From JAVWMQ01 sp036646055 (lineage in GTDB: Bacteria; Bacillota; Clostridia; Peptostreptococcales; Anaerovoracaceae): 64,000 nucleotides of DNA. The translations under genes were made by a program, and so were the position numbers. The notes below the pieces were generated by a model. It was not told where the DNA came from and did not search any database. It saw only the letters and a program-made list of their open reading frames with translations. Location: NCBI GenBank assembly GCA_036646055.1, contig JAVXMY010000003.1, positions 161,543 to 225,542 on the forward strand. The letters are read 5' to 3'. Positions 25,963-34,324 of the stretch are shown one piece after another (positions within the stretch are counted from its first letter, which is position 1; every line of letters starts with the position of its first letter).

Positions 25963-26851
25963 CGAAAATACCTCCAATAAATTCCTCAGGATCAAATTCT
26001 TTTAGGTCATCGATTCCCTCTCCAACACCAACAAATTTAATTGGCATATCAAATTCATCAGCAATAGTAATTGCTATACCGCCTTTGGCAGTTCCATCTA
26101 GCTTAGTTAACACTACCCCTGTAAGTTCTGCCACATCACCAAATTCTTTGGCCTGTGATACTGCATTCTTACCTGTAGTTGCATCTAAAACTAGCAATGT
26201 TTCTCTTGTTGCTTCTTCATATTCTTTTTGGATAACCTTGTTCATTTTTTCAAGTTCATTCATAAGGTTTTTCTTGTTTTGAAGTCTTCCAGCTGTGTCA
26301 CAGATTAAAACATCTACTCCTTTAGCCTTTGCAGACCCAATTGCGTCAAATAATACTGCTGATGGATCAGCACCTTCTTGATGTCTCACTACTGGAACTC
26401 CAACTCTTTCACCCCAAATTACAAGTTGCTCTGCTGCTGCCGCTCTAAATGTATCTGCCGCAGCTAGTAATACTGTCTTACCTTCACTAATGTAACGATG
26501 AGCGATTTTTCCTATAGAAGTAGTCTTACCCCCTCCATTAATTCCAATCATCAATATTACCAAGGGCGTGTTTTTAGATAACTGCTGTCTCTCACCTTTA
26601 TCTACTGCCTCAATCATAATGTCTTTGAGTCTTACTTTGACTCTTTGTGGATTTGTAATGTACTCATCCTTAACTTCTTGTCTTAATCTGTCGATAATAT
26701 TTAGGGTTGTTTCCATTCCTATATCCGATGTTATAAGTACTTCTTCAAGTTCATCAAAAAGATTTTCATCAACTGTGGCTCTGGCCATTAATACGTCGCT
26801 GATTTTTTCTGATAATTTCCCAAAGAAACCTTTTTTCTTTTTTAATTCCAT
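25955..26851 (-). CDS. ftsY: Signal recognition particle receptor FtsY
   Basis: GTPase that docks SRP-ribosome complexes at the membrane. It has 298 residues: a helical N domain (about 1-85), then the G domain with GINGGGKTTSIGKIA (G1), DTFRAAAAEQL, DTAGRLQNKKNLMNEL and TKLDGTAKGG. The lysine-rich start (MELKKKKGFFGKL) is a short membrane-binding helix; the long acidic A domain of E. coli FtsY is missing, as in most Firmicutes. G1 reads GINGGGKTT where many FtsY have GVNGVGKTT. It follows smc by 30 bases, a conserved smc-ftsY pairing. Confidence 0.95.
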   Translation of the reverse strand: MELKKKKGFFGKLSEKISDVLMARATVDENLFDELEEVLITSDIGMETTLNIIDRLRQEVKDEYITNPQRVKVRLKDIMIEAVDKGERQQLSKNTPLVILMIGINGGGKTTSIGKIAHRYISEGKTVLLAAADTFRAAAAEQLVIWGERVGVPVVRHQEGADPSAVLFDAIGSAKAKGVDVLICDTAGRLQNKKNLMNELEKMNKVIQKEYEEATRETLLVLDATTGKNAVSQAKEFGDVAELTGVVLTKLDGTAKGGIAITIADEFDMPIKFVGVGEGIDDLKEFDPEEFIGGIFGE

Positions 26852-26881
26852 ACTAGTCTTATTTTCCTTTCTTTCTTAATT

Positions 26882-29800
26882 TTATGTTGGTAAGGTGTCA
26901 CCTAATTTAAGTGAGAACACCTTAGAAATACCTCTTTCTGGCATTGTTACCCCATACATTACATCTGCATGTTCCATTGTTGTCTTTTGGTGTGTAATCA
27001 GTGTAAACTGAATATCATCAAAATTCCTTAAGTAATTTGCAAATACATGAATGTTGTGGTCATCAAGTGCAGCTTCAACTTCGTCTAAAATACAGCAAGG
27101 TGTCGGTTTTGTTTTTAAAACTGCAAACATTAGCGCAATAGCCGTCATTGTTTTTTCGCCCCCTGATAGTAAATTAATATTCTTAAGTTGCTTGCCTGGT
27201 GGTTGGGCATTGATTTCAATTACTGCATCTAATGGGTTTTCTTCATTATCTAGTGTAATCTTAGCGCTTCCTCCTCCAAAGAAGTTTATAAATATTTCTT
27301 CAAAATGAGTAACAATTTCATCAAAGCTTTCCTTAAATCTAGTTCTGATAATCTTATCTATATCTTCAATAATTAAGTTAAGTTCATTAACTGATTTCTC
27401 AATATCGTCCTTCTGTTCACAAAGGAACTCATATCTTTCACTAACTTTTTCGTATTCTTTAATTGCACCTACATTAACTTCACCTAATTCACGAATTCTA
27501 CCCTTAATTTCTCTATTTTCCTTAATGGCTGTTGAAATTGCTATTTCTTCATTTCTAAAATCAAATGCCTGTAGGTATGAAATCTCAAATTCCTCCCAAA
27601 GTTTGCCTTTTAAGTTTTCAAGCTGTGTATCCATCTTAGCCTGTTTAATATCTAACTGATACTTTTGATTTTGCAAATTAGTAATTGCGTTTCCTATGAA
27701 GTCTCTATCAGTAGTAACCTTAATACTGTTTCGGTTTTCCTCTAATTTTTCTTCATTTAACTGGGAAATTTTTTCTTCTAAACGCAACTTGGCAAGTTCC
27801 ATTTCTTTAACGTCTTCTTCCCCATCATTTTTAAAATCAATAAGTTGATCCTTTTCTGCTAGAAGTCCAATAGTTTCATTCTTCTTATTTAATAGGTCAG
27901 ATTTAAGGCCTTCAACTGTTTCTGTAATTCTCTTTACTAAATCATCAACATTGTTTTTCTCACCTTCGCAAGCATTTACAGCAATTCTAGCCTGAGTAAT
28001 TTCCTCGTTAATCCCCTCGACTTCTGCCTTATGGTTAACACTTTTGGCTTCTGCTTCTTCCGCTTGGGCTGAAAACTGGTCAATCAAATTTCTTAACCTA
28101 GAAATTTCTTCATTAGTTTCCCTAATAGAAGTTTCAGTATTAATCTTTTCTTTTTCAATATTTGAAAGAGCAATTTCCCATTTTTCTTCACTGGCCGCAT
28201 GATCGTTCAAAAGCTTCTCAATCATATTCACTTGATTTTTCTTGCCTAGTAGCTGAATTTGAAATTCTCTAAACTGTTGATCTAGACTACTGCCCTTAGC
28301 CAGGTATTCTTCTTCTAGACCTTTTAATTTAACCTTACTCTCCTCTAATTGTCTCTCTCGGTTCTCTAGACTAGACACCTCAGTTTCAAGACTTGTAATT
28401 TCACTTTTACGCTCAAAAATATTAGCAGACTTATTCTTGTACTTACCACCTGTAACTGCACCAGAAGGATTAATAATTTCTCCATCAAGAGTTACTATTT
28501 TTTGTCCACCGATAATTTTTTTGGAAAGGGCAATTGCACTATCCATATTATCCACAACAAGAACGTTGCCAAGTAAATACTCTACAACCTTCTCATACTT
28601 TTTGTCGTATTTCACAATATCTACGCCATAGCCTTCAAAGCCCTTAGTAGATCCAATATCATTGTGCCTTTTAACCGGTCTAGCCTTAATAGAATTAACT
28701 GGTAAAAAAGTAACCCTACCTGCTTTATTGTCTTTCAAAAGGTTAATAGCCTTCTTAGCAACACTCTCGTTGTCACAGACAATATTTTGCATAGTACCGC
28801 CAAGAGCAGTTTCAATAGCCATTTCAAAACCTTCAGGAACCTTAATCAAATCAGAAGCAACCCCTTCAATTCCATTAAGATTTTGTCTCATAACAAACTT
28901 AACACCGAAGTTGTAACCATCATAGTTGCTTTCAAGTTCTTCCATGGTTCTCTTACGGCTAAGGACTTTACTCAGATCAATCTTCACCTGCTCAAGTTCT
29001 CTAAAACATGTAGCCGCATCATTCCTAGCCTTCTGATAACTATCCTTAATATCCAAGGTCTCTTTTGAAACTTTAGACATCTCCTCTTCAATTTCTCTAT
29101 ATTCTTCCTTAGCAGTTTCAAGTTGAGCCTTTGAGTCAGCAAAAGCATCTCCACCGCTTTCCTTCTCGCCTAAAATCTGTTCTTTTCTTTTATCCAAGGT
29201 ATCCTGAAGATTTTGGTAGCTTTTTGCTTCAGCTTCTTTAGAACTGATTTTGTTAGAATACTGGAAAATATGGTTTTTGGCATCATCTACTCTTTGATTT
29301 CGCTGAGCAATTTCACTAGTAATCTTCTCAAACTTCTCACTGCACTTACCTAGTTCTTCAAGTAAATCCATGTGTTTCTTGTCTATATCATCTTTTCGGG
29401 CCAAAAGTGCTCCTTGAGAGTCTTCCTCTCTGCCGATTTTTTCTTCTAATTCCTTTTTTTCTCTATGAAGCCTTTCAATATTTGCTTCAATACTGTTTAA
29501 TCTTTCTTTGTTAATTTCCTTTTGATTAGAAATAGTATTTATTTCTTCTATTTGGCTAATTAATAGGCTATTAGCCTCTTCAAGTTCTCTATCTAAACTT
29601 GCCAGTTTTTCCTTGCTAGCAGTTTCTAGAGAATCTAATTTTTCTTTTTCATCTTTGTTGTTTTTTATCTGAAGGTCAAGTTCCTTAATGTCAGTAATAA
29701 CCTCTTCATTTTTCTTGTCAATATCCTCAATAGATCTTAAGGTAATATTAATCTCTAATTCCTTATGTCTTTCTCTAAGTTTTATATACTCCTGAGCCTT

Positions 29801-30430
29801 CTCACTATCTTCCTTAAGATCACCAATACGATCTTCTATTTCATTTACAATATCCGTAACTCTTTCCATGTTGGAAACAGTTCCCTTTAGTTTTCTCTCT
29901 GTTTCAGCCTTCTTGCTTCTATAGCTAACAATCCCTGCAGTTTCTTCAAAAATTTCTCTAATTGTATCTGTTTTATTACTGATAATATCCGAAATTTTTC
30001 CCTGGCCTATTAAAGAATATCCGTCTACACCAATACCAGTATCCATTAAAAGTTCTCTAATATCTCTCATTCGACACTGACTGTTATTAATCTCATATTC
30101 ACTTTCGCCTGATCTAAACATTCTTCTTGTAATAGCAACTTCACTGTACTCTATAGGTAAAATACCTGTACTATTATCTATAACAAGAGTAACCTCTGCC
30201 ATACCTCTGCTTTTTCTGCTTGCAGTACCAGCGAAGATTACATCCTCCATTTTGCCTCCACGAAGCATTTTAGGACTCTGTTCACCAAGAACCCATCTTA
30301 TAGCATCACTAATGTTACTTTTACCGCTACCATTAGGCCCTACAACACAGGTAATTCCTTTGTCAAACTCGATTGTAACTGGTTCAGCAAAAGACTTGAA
30401 CCCGTGCATTTCAATCCTTTTAAAATACAT
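26882..30430 (-). CDS. smc: Chromosome partition protein SMC
   Basis: Condensin ATPase that organises and segregates the chromosome with ScpA and ScpB. It has 1182 residues, the full usual length: N-terminal Walker A GPNGSGKSNISDAIRW (about 32-47), a long coiled coil, a hinge near 510-660 (VASDLIKVPEGFEMAIETALGG, with GAVTGGK), a second coiled coil, then the signature LLSGGEKTMTAIAL and Walker B CCILDEVEAALDD. The start overlaps the rnc stop by one base (TAATG). It is flanked by rnc and ftsY in the classic Firmicute order. Confidence 0.97.
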   Translation of the reverse strand: MYFKRIEMHGFKSFAEPVTIEFDKGITCVVGPNGSGKSNISDAIRWVLGEQSPKMLRGGKMEDVIFAGTASRKSRGMAEVTLVIDNSTGILPIEYSEVAITRRMFRSGESEYEINNSQCRMRDIRELLMDTGIGVDGYSLIGQGKISDIISNKTDTIREIFEETAGIVSYRSKKAETERKLKGTVSNMERVTDIVNEIEDRIGDLKEDSEKAQEYIKLRERHKELEINITLRSIEDIDKKNEEVITDIKELDLQIKNNKDEKEKLDSLETASKEKLASLDRELEEANSLLISQIEEINTISNQKEINKERLNSIEANIERLHREKKELEEKIGREEDSQGALLARKDDIDKKHMDLLEELGKCSEKFEKITSEIAQRNQRVDDAKNHIFQYSNKISSKEAEAKSYQNLQDTLDKRKEQILGEKESGGDAFADSKAQLETAKEEYREIEEEMSKVSKETLDIKDSYQKARNDAATCFRELEQVKIDLSKVLSRKRTMEELESNYDGYNFGVKFVMRQNLNGIEGVASDLIKVPEGFEMAIETALGGTMQNIVCDNESVAKKAINLLKDNKAGRVTFLPVNSIKARPVKRHNDIGSTKGFEGYGVDIVKYDKKYEKVVEYLLGNVLVVDNMDSAIALSKKIIGGQKIVTLDGEIINPSGAVTGGKYKNKSANIFERKSEITSLETEVSSLENRERQLEESKVKLKGLEEEYLAKGSSLDQQFREFQIQLLGKKNQVNMIEKLLNDHAASEEKWEIALSNIEKEKINTETSIRETNEEISRLRNLIDQFSAQAEEAEAKSVNHKAEVEGINEEITQARIAVNACEGEKNNVDDLVKRITETVEGLKSDLLNKKNETIGLLAEKDQLIDFKNDGEEDVKEMELAKLRLEEKISQLNEEKLEENRNSIKVTTDRDFIGNAITNLQNQKYQLDIKQAKMDTQLENLKGKLWEEFEISYLQAFDFRNEEIAISTAIKENREIKGRIRELGEVNVGAIKEYEKVSERYEFLCEQKDDIEKSVNELNLIIEDIDKIIRTRFKESFDEIVTHFEEIFINFFGGGSAKITLDNEENPLDAVIEINAQPPGKQLKNINLLSGGEKTMTAIALMFAVLKTKPTPCCILDEVEAALDDHNIHVFANYLRNFDDIQFTLITHQKTTMEHADVMYGVTMPERGISKVFSLKLGDTLPT

Positions 30431-31113
30431 TAATTATCTCCCATAAGCGCAGCTTTAGCTGCCATCTGTTCCGCTTCCTTCTTAGATTTCCCCTGACCGC
30501 TTCCTTGCAATTTATTATTGACTAACACATCAACAAAAAACACCTTGCTATGAGCTGGTCCTTCTTCTTTTATGATTACATATTCTATGTTAAGGCTACC
30601 GTTTTTCTGTAACTTTTCTTGAAGTTTGCTCTTGTAATCCAAGTTTAGTTTGCCCTCAAGAGCTTCCAAAATAATATCTTCAAAAAGTTTTAATATAACC
30701 TCTTTAACCTTATTATATCCTGCTTCTAAATATATGGCTCCCATTACTGCTTCCATTGCATCTGCAATTATGGAATCCTTGTCCATACCATTAGTTGACA
30801 TTTCACCTTTACCAAGTTTAAGCATTTTAGGAATCCCAACCTGTCTGCCTTTTCTTGCCAGTGAACCTTCACATACAATATCAGCTCTTATTTTAGATAA
30901 ACTGCCTTCACTGTCTTTGGCTCTATCCATATATAATTTTTCGCCAATAACCGCATCAAAAAAAGCATCGCCAAGAAACTCAAGTCTTTCATTGCACATT
31001 TCCCTGCCAAGTGATTGTTCCCTTACAAAGGAACTATGGGTGGTTGCTTTAGAAAGCAACTCTCTGTCCTTAAACCCATAGCCTATATTTTTTTCAAACT
31101 CAGTCTTCATCAC
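30430..31113 (-). CDS. rnc: Ribonuclease III
   Basis: Double-stranded-RNA endonuclease for rRNA and mRNA processing. It has 226-227 residues: the RNase III domain with the signature NERLEFLGDAFFDAVIGE, the second catalytic region DAMEAVMGAIYLEAGY, and a C-terminal dsRNA-binding domain (KSKLQEKLQK to AKAALMGDN). The start is either GTG at 31113 or ATG at 31110; GGAG lies 10 or 13 bases upstream, which slightly favours GTG. It overlaps the end of plsX by up to 14 bases. acpP, often found between plsX and rnc, is absent here. Confidence 0.96.
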   Translation of the reverse strand: MMKTEFEKNIGYGFKDRELLSKATTHSSFVREQSLGREMCNERLEFLGDAFFDAVIGEKLYMDRAKDSEGSLSKIRADIVCEGSLARKGRQVGIPKMLKLGKGEMSTNGMDKDSIIADAMEAVMGAIYLEAGYNKVKEVILKLFEDIILEALEGKLNLDYKSKLQEKLQKNGSLNIEYVIIKEEGPAHSKVFFVDVLVNNKLQGSGQGKSKKEAEQMAAKAALMGDN

Positions 31114-32119
31114 TGATCATGATCTCCTCTATTTCAAATACAGAATCTGAAATAATTCCTACAACATTTTCTTTGGCATAAGGTATGCCTTTTAAAATCG
31201 TATTTTTAACACCGTTAGCAGCTGAAGATCCATGCATCTTAACAATAGGTCCCTTAACTCCCAAAATAGGTGCTCCGCCATATTCACTGTAATCAAATTC
31301 TTCTTTAAGTTCTCCGAACTTTTCCTTTAGGAATAAGGCTCCAAGTTTAGCTTTCATACCAGCAGTAAACTTGTTTTTTAATAATTTAAGAATGTTCCAA
31401 GCAAGACCTTCTGTAAGTTTTAAAATTACATTACCTACGAAACCGTCGCATACAATTACATCACAGGCTCCCTTAGGTACTTCTCTCGCTTCTACATTTC
31501 CTACAAAATTCATTTCACTTTTATCTAACAATTCATAGGCAGCCTTAGTTAATGTGGTCCCTTTAGTTTCTTCAACTCCAAGGTTAACTAAACCTATTCT
31601 TGGATTTTTTCTACCAAGAACTTTTTCCATATAAATGCTACCCATAGTTGCAAATTCAAGTAAGTTATTTGGTTTACATTCTGAGTTAGCACCTGCGTCA
31701 ACTAGAAGTGATGGCTCACTGCCAAGAATTGGGTAAACAGATGCAATAGCAGGTCTATCTATTCCTTGGATTCTACCAAGAACAAATAATCCTGACGCCA
31801 TAAGTGCTCCTGTATTTCCAGCAGAAACAAACAAATCTCCCTCACCAGTTTTAACCATGTTTACGCCAACAACCATGGATGAGTCTTTTTTTCGCCTAAC
31901 TGCCTTAACCGGTGCATCGTCGTTTTCAATTACTTCTGTAGCATTTACTACTTTGATTTGTCCTGTTTTAAACTTGTATTTAGTAAGCTCTGCTTTAATT
32001 AAGGATTCTTTACCTACAATAATAATTTCATCATTAATTTCTTTGGCTGCAAGTACTGCTCCTTTGACAATTTCAACTGGTGCGTTATCTCCGCCCATTC
32101 CATCTAATATTATTCTCAT
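31100..32119 (-). CDS. plsX: Phosphate acyltransferase PlsX
   Basis: Makes acyl-phosphate from acyl-ACP for PlsY, peripherally at the membrane. It has 339 residues and begins MRIILDGMGGDNAP, the family hallmark. Other signatures are SAGNTGALMA, LVDAGANSECKP and CDGFVGNVILKLTEG. It lies between dagK (11-base gap) and rnc. With plsY and gpsA in the same transcript, the operon holds three steps of phosphatidate synthesis. Confidence 0.96.
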   Translation of the reverse strand: MRIILDGMGGDNAPVEIVKGAVLAAKEINDEIIIVGKESLIKAELTKYKFKTGQIKVVNATEVIENDDAPVKAVRRKKDSSMVVGVNMVKTGEGDLFVSAGNTGALMASGLFVLGRIQGIDRPAIASVYPILGSEPSLLVDAGANSECKPNNLLEFATMGSIYMEKVLGRKNPRIGLVNLGVEETKGTTLTKAAYELLDKSEMNFVGNVEAREVPKGACDVIVCDGFVGNVILKLTEGLAWNILKLLKNKFTAGMKAKLGALFLKEKFGELKEEFDYSEYGGAPILGVKGPIVKMHGSSAANGVKNTILKGIPYAKENVVGIISDSVFEIEEIMISDED

Positions 32120-32130
32120 TTCAGTATCTC

Positions 32131-33039
32131 CTATATATTATCTTCTGCAGTAAATATTTTTAGTCTCTTAGGTAATACGCTTAATTTAATCGGTAGCTTC
32201 TCTCCATGTTCTCCATCAACGTCAGTTGATATATCTACTGGTGACTCAATTAGGAGCTCAGATGCCTTAAATGTTAAAACGTGTTTGTTTTCAGTATGTA
32301 CTCCCTGAAGTATCTGGAATAATAAAGGTGCAAACTCTAAGATTGGCATCTTTCTAAATAAAACTACATCTAGCATTCCATCGTTTACTTCAGATTCTGG
32401 TGATAGTTTCTTGAACCCACCAGCAGAAATACCATTTAGTACAACCATAAAGAACATGTTTTCTTCATATATACAATCCTGAGTAGTTAACTTAACTGGT
32501 AAGGGTTTAAGATTGACTACTTCAGTAGCTCCCTTTAAGTAGTATGAAAATACTCCAAGTGTATTCTTAAGTGTAGGATCTGTCTTTTGGCTTACATCTA
32601 CCAAGTTTCCTAGAGCCGCAACATTAACAAAGTATCTGTCATTACAAACGCCAACATCTGCATACGTATGATGGTCTCCCATTGCAATGTCAACCATAGA
32701 TTCAATATCATTTGGCAAATTAAAGTAATAGGCAAAGTCATTTGCAGTCCCTGTAGGGAATATTGCAATTGGTAAATCAATATTGTTTTTAATCATAGCA
32801 TTAACGCAAATGTTAATAGTACCATCTCCCCCTGCTACAATAATTTGTCTGTAATAATTTTCATCCATTTCAGACAAAGCCTGCTCAATGGCATGTCCCT
32901 TGGCAGCTCTAACTGGTACTACTTGAAAGTTTTGTTCTTGAAACCTTCCAATAATTCTGTCTAGATTATTTTTAAAAAGTCCATTTCCTGAGTGTGGATT
33001 ATAAAACAGTAATACTTTTTCTCTTCTTTTAATTTCCAT
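32131..33039 (-). CDS. Diacylglycerol/lipid kinase (DagK/YegS family)
   Basis: A 302-residue soluble lipid kinase of the DAGK catalytic-domain family. The nucleotide-binding signature AGGDGTINICVNAM and FPTGTANDFAYYFNLP are clear, as is YNPHSGNG near the N-terminus. It probably phosphorylates diacylglycerol or a related lipid, recycling it into phosphatidate, which suits its place directly before plsX. I choose ATG 33039, seven bases after GGAGG; an upstream in-frame start at 33066 lies within folC and lacks a site. It overlaps the folC end by 11 bases. Confidence 0.9.
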   Translation of the reverse strand: MEIKRREKVLLFYNPHSGNGLFKNNLDRIIGRFQEQNFQVVPVRAAKGHAIEQALSEMDENYYRQIIVAGGDGTINICVNAMIKNNIDLPIAIFPTGTANDFAYYFNLPNDIESMVDIAMGDHHTYADVGVCNDRYFVNVAALGNLVDVSQKTDPTLKNTLGVFSYYLKGATEVVNLKPLPVKLTTQDCIYEENMFFMVVLNGISAGGFKKLSPESEVNDGMLDVVLFRKMPILEFAPLLFQILQGVHTENKHVLTFKASELLIESPVDISTDVDGEHGEKLPIKLSVLPKRLKIFTAEDNI

Positions 33040-34324
33040 TTGATAGCCTCCCTCTAATTTCTCCAATTAAGTAAAGTGATCCTACAAACAATATGCAGTC
33101 ATATTCACTTGATAAATCCTTTACTTTTTTTATTGCCTCTTCTGTAGATAAACAGTCGATAACATTTCCATTAGCCTTCTTAATGTATTCTCCAAGTTTG
33201 TCCTTGTCTAGTTTCCTAGGGTTATCAGGTTCGCACCCAATAAAGTCACTTTTGATTTCCATTAATTTTGCTACTATTGTATCTACATCTTTATCTTTAA
33301 GTACACCAACAACGGTTAACATCCTTGTCCCTTTTAGATATTTATTAACCGTTTCAACAAAAGCACATATCCCTGCTTCGTTATGTGCACCATCAATTAT
33401 GTAATATGGATTTTCTCTAAGGACTTCAAACCTGCCAATGTTTTTAGCATTTACAAGTCCTTCTTTTAGCTTAGAATACTCCACCTTTATTATACCCTTT
33501 TTGCGTAAAAATTCAAGTGCGGTCAAAGCTGTCAAAGCATTTGAAATTTGATGACTTCCTATCATTGAAATAGACAAATCTCTATATGGTTCATCTAGAA
33601 TAACTGTATCAAAATCTGAACCAGTCAAATCATTTCCTCTCAAGGTATATTTAACCTTACTTGCATCAATTAATTGAGATCCCCTAGAGTAGGCTATTTT
33701 AGCAATTACCTTAGCCGCCTCAAGTTCTGATACATTTGATACTACAGGTACATTAGGCTTGATTATGCCAGCTTTTTCATAAGCTATTTCACCTAAGGTT
33801 TCACCTAGCCTATCTGTATGGTCATATGAAATAGAGGTAATAATACTTATTAGAGGATTCAAAACAACATTTGTAGAGTCTCCTCTTCCACCAAGTCCAA
33901 CTTCCAAAATAACTATGTCTGCCTCAACTTCCTTGAAATACAAAAAGCCAATTGCAGTTACTATTTCAAACTCAGTTGGAGAATCTTCTCCATCCTTAAC
34001 CATTTCTTCAGCTTCTTTAATAACAATATCAGTTATTCTGTTAAGATCTTCATCTGAAATGTTTTTACCATCAAATTCAATTCTTTCATTAAACACTTCT
34101 ATAAAAGGTGAGGAATATAATCCTACTTTATATCCATTGGCTTTTAGAATGTGTGCAAGAAACCTGCAAGTGGATCCCTTGCCATTAGTTCCTGCCACAT
34201 GTATTATTCTTAAATTCTTCTCAGGATTTGAAAGCCTACTAAGTAGACTTTCCATCCTTTCAAGACCTAATACACTTCCAAATCTATTAAATTCAGCTAT
34301 CTTAGATATGGCATCTTTAATCAT
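33029..34324 (-). CDS. folC: Folylpolyglutamate/dihydrofolate synthase
   Basis: Adds glutamate to folates in the cytosol, keeping them in the cell. It has 431 residues of the Mur-ligase fold, with P-loop VAGTNGKGSTCRFLAHIL (42-59), the family motif SSPFIEVFNERIEF, DHTDRLGETL, and IIDGAHNEAGICAF in the C-terminal domain. It overlaps the valS stop by four bases (ATGA). The valS-folC pairing is common in Firmicutes. The one-carbon enzymes elsewhere in the window (Fhs, FolD, MetF) use its polyglutamylated product. Confidence 0.95.
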   Translation of the reverse strand: MIKDAISKIAEFNRFGSVLGLERMESLLSRLSNPEKNLRIIHVAGTNGKGSTCRFLAHILKANGYKVGLYSSPFIEVFNERIEFDGKNISDEDLNRITDIVIKEAEEMVKDGEDSPTEFEIVTAIGFLYFKEVEADIVILEVGLGGRGDSTNVVLNPLISIITSISYDHTDRLGETLGEIAYEKAGIIKPNVPVVSNVSELEAAKVIAKIAYSRGSQLIDASKVKYTLRGNDLTGSDFDTVILDEPYRDLSISMIGSHQISNALTALTALEFLRKKGIIKVEYSKLKEGLVNAKNIGRFEVLRENPYYIIDGAHNEAGICAFVETVNKYLKGTRMLTVVGVLKDKDVDTIVAKLMEIKSDFIGCEPDNPRKLDKDKLGEYIKKANGNVIDCLSTEEAIKKVKDLSSEYDCILFVGSLYLIGEIRGRLSNGN

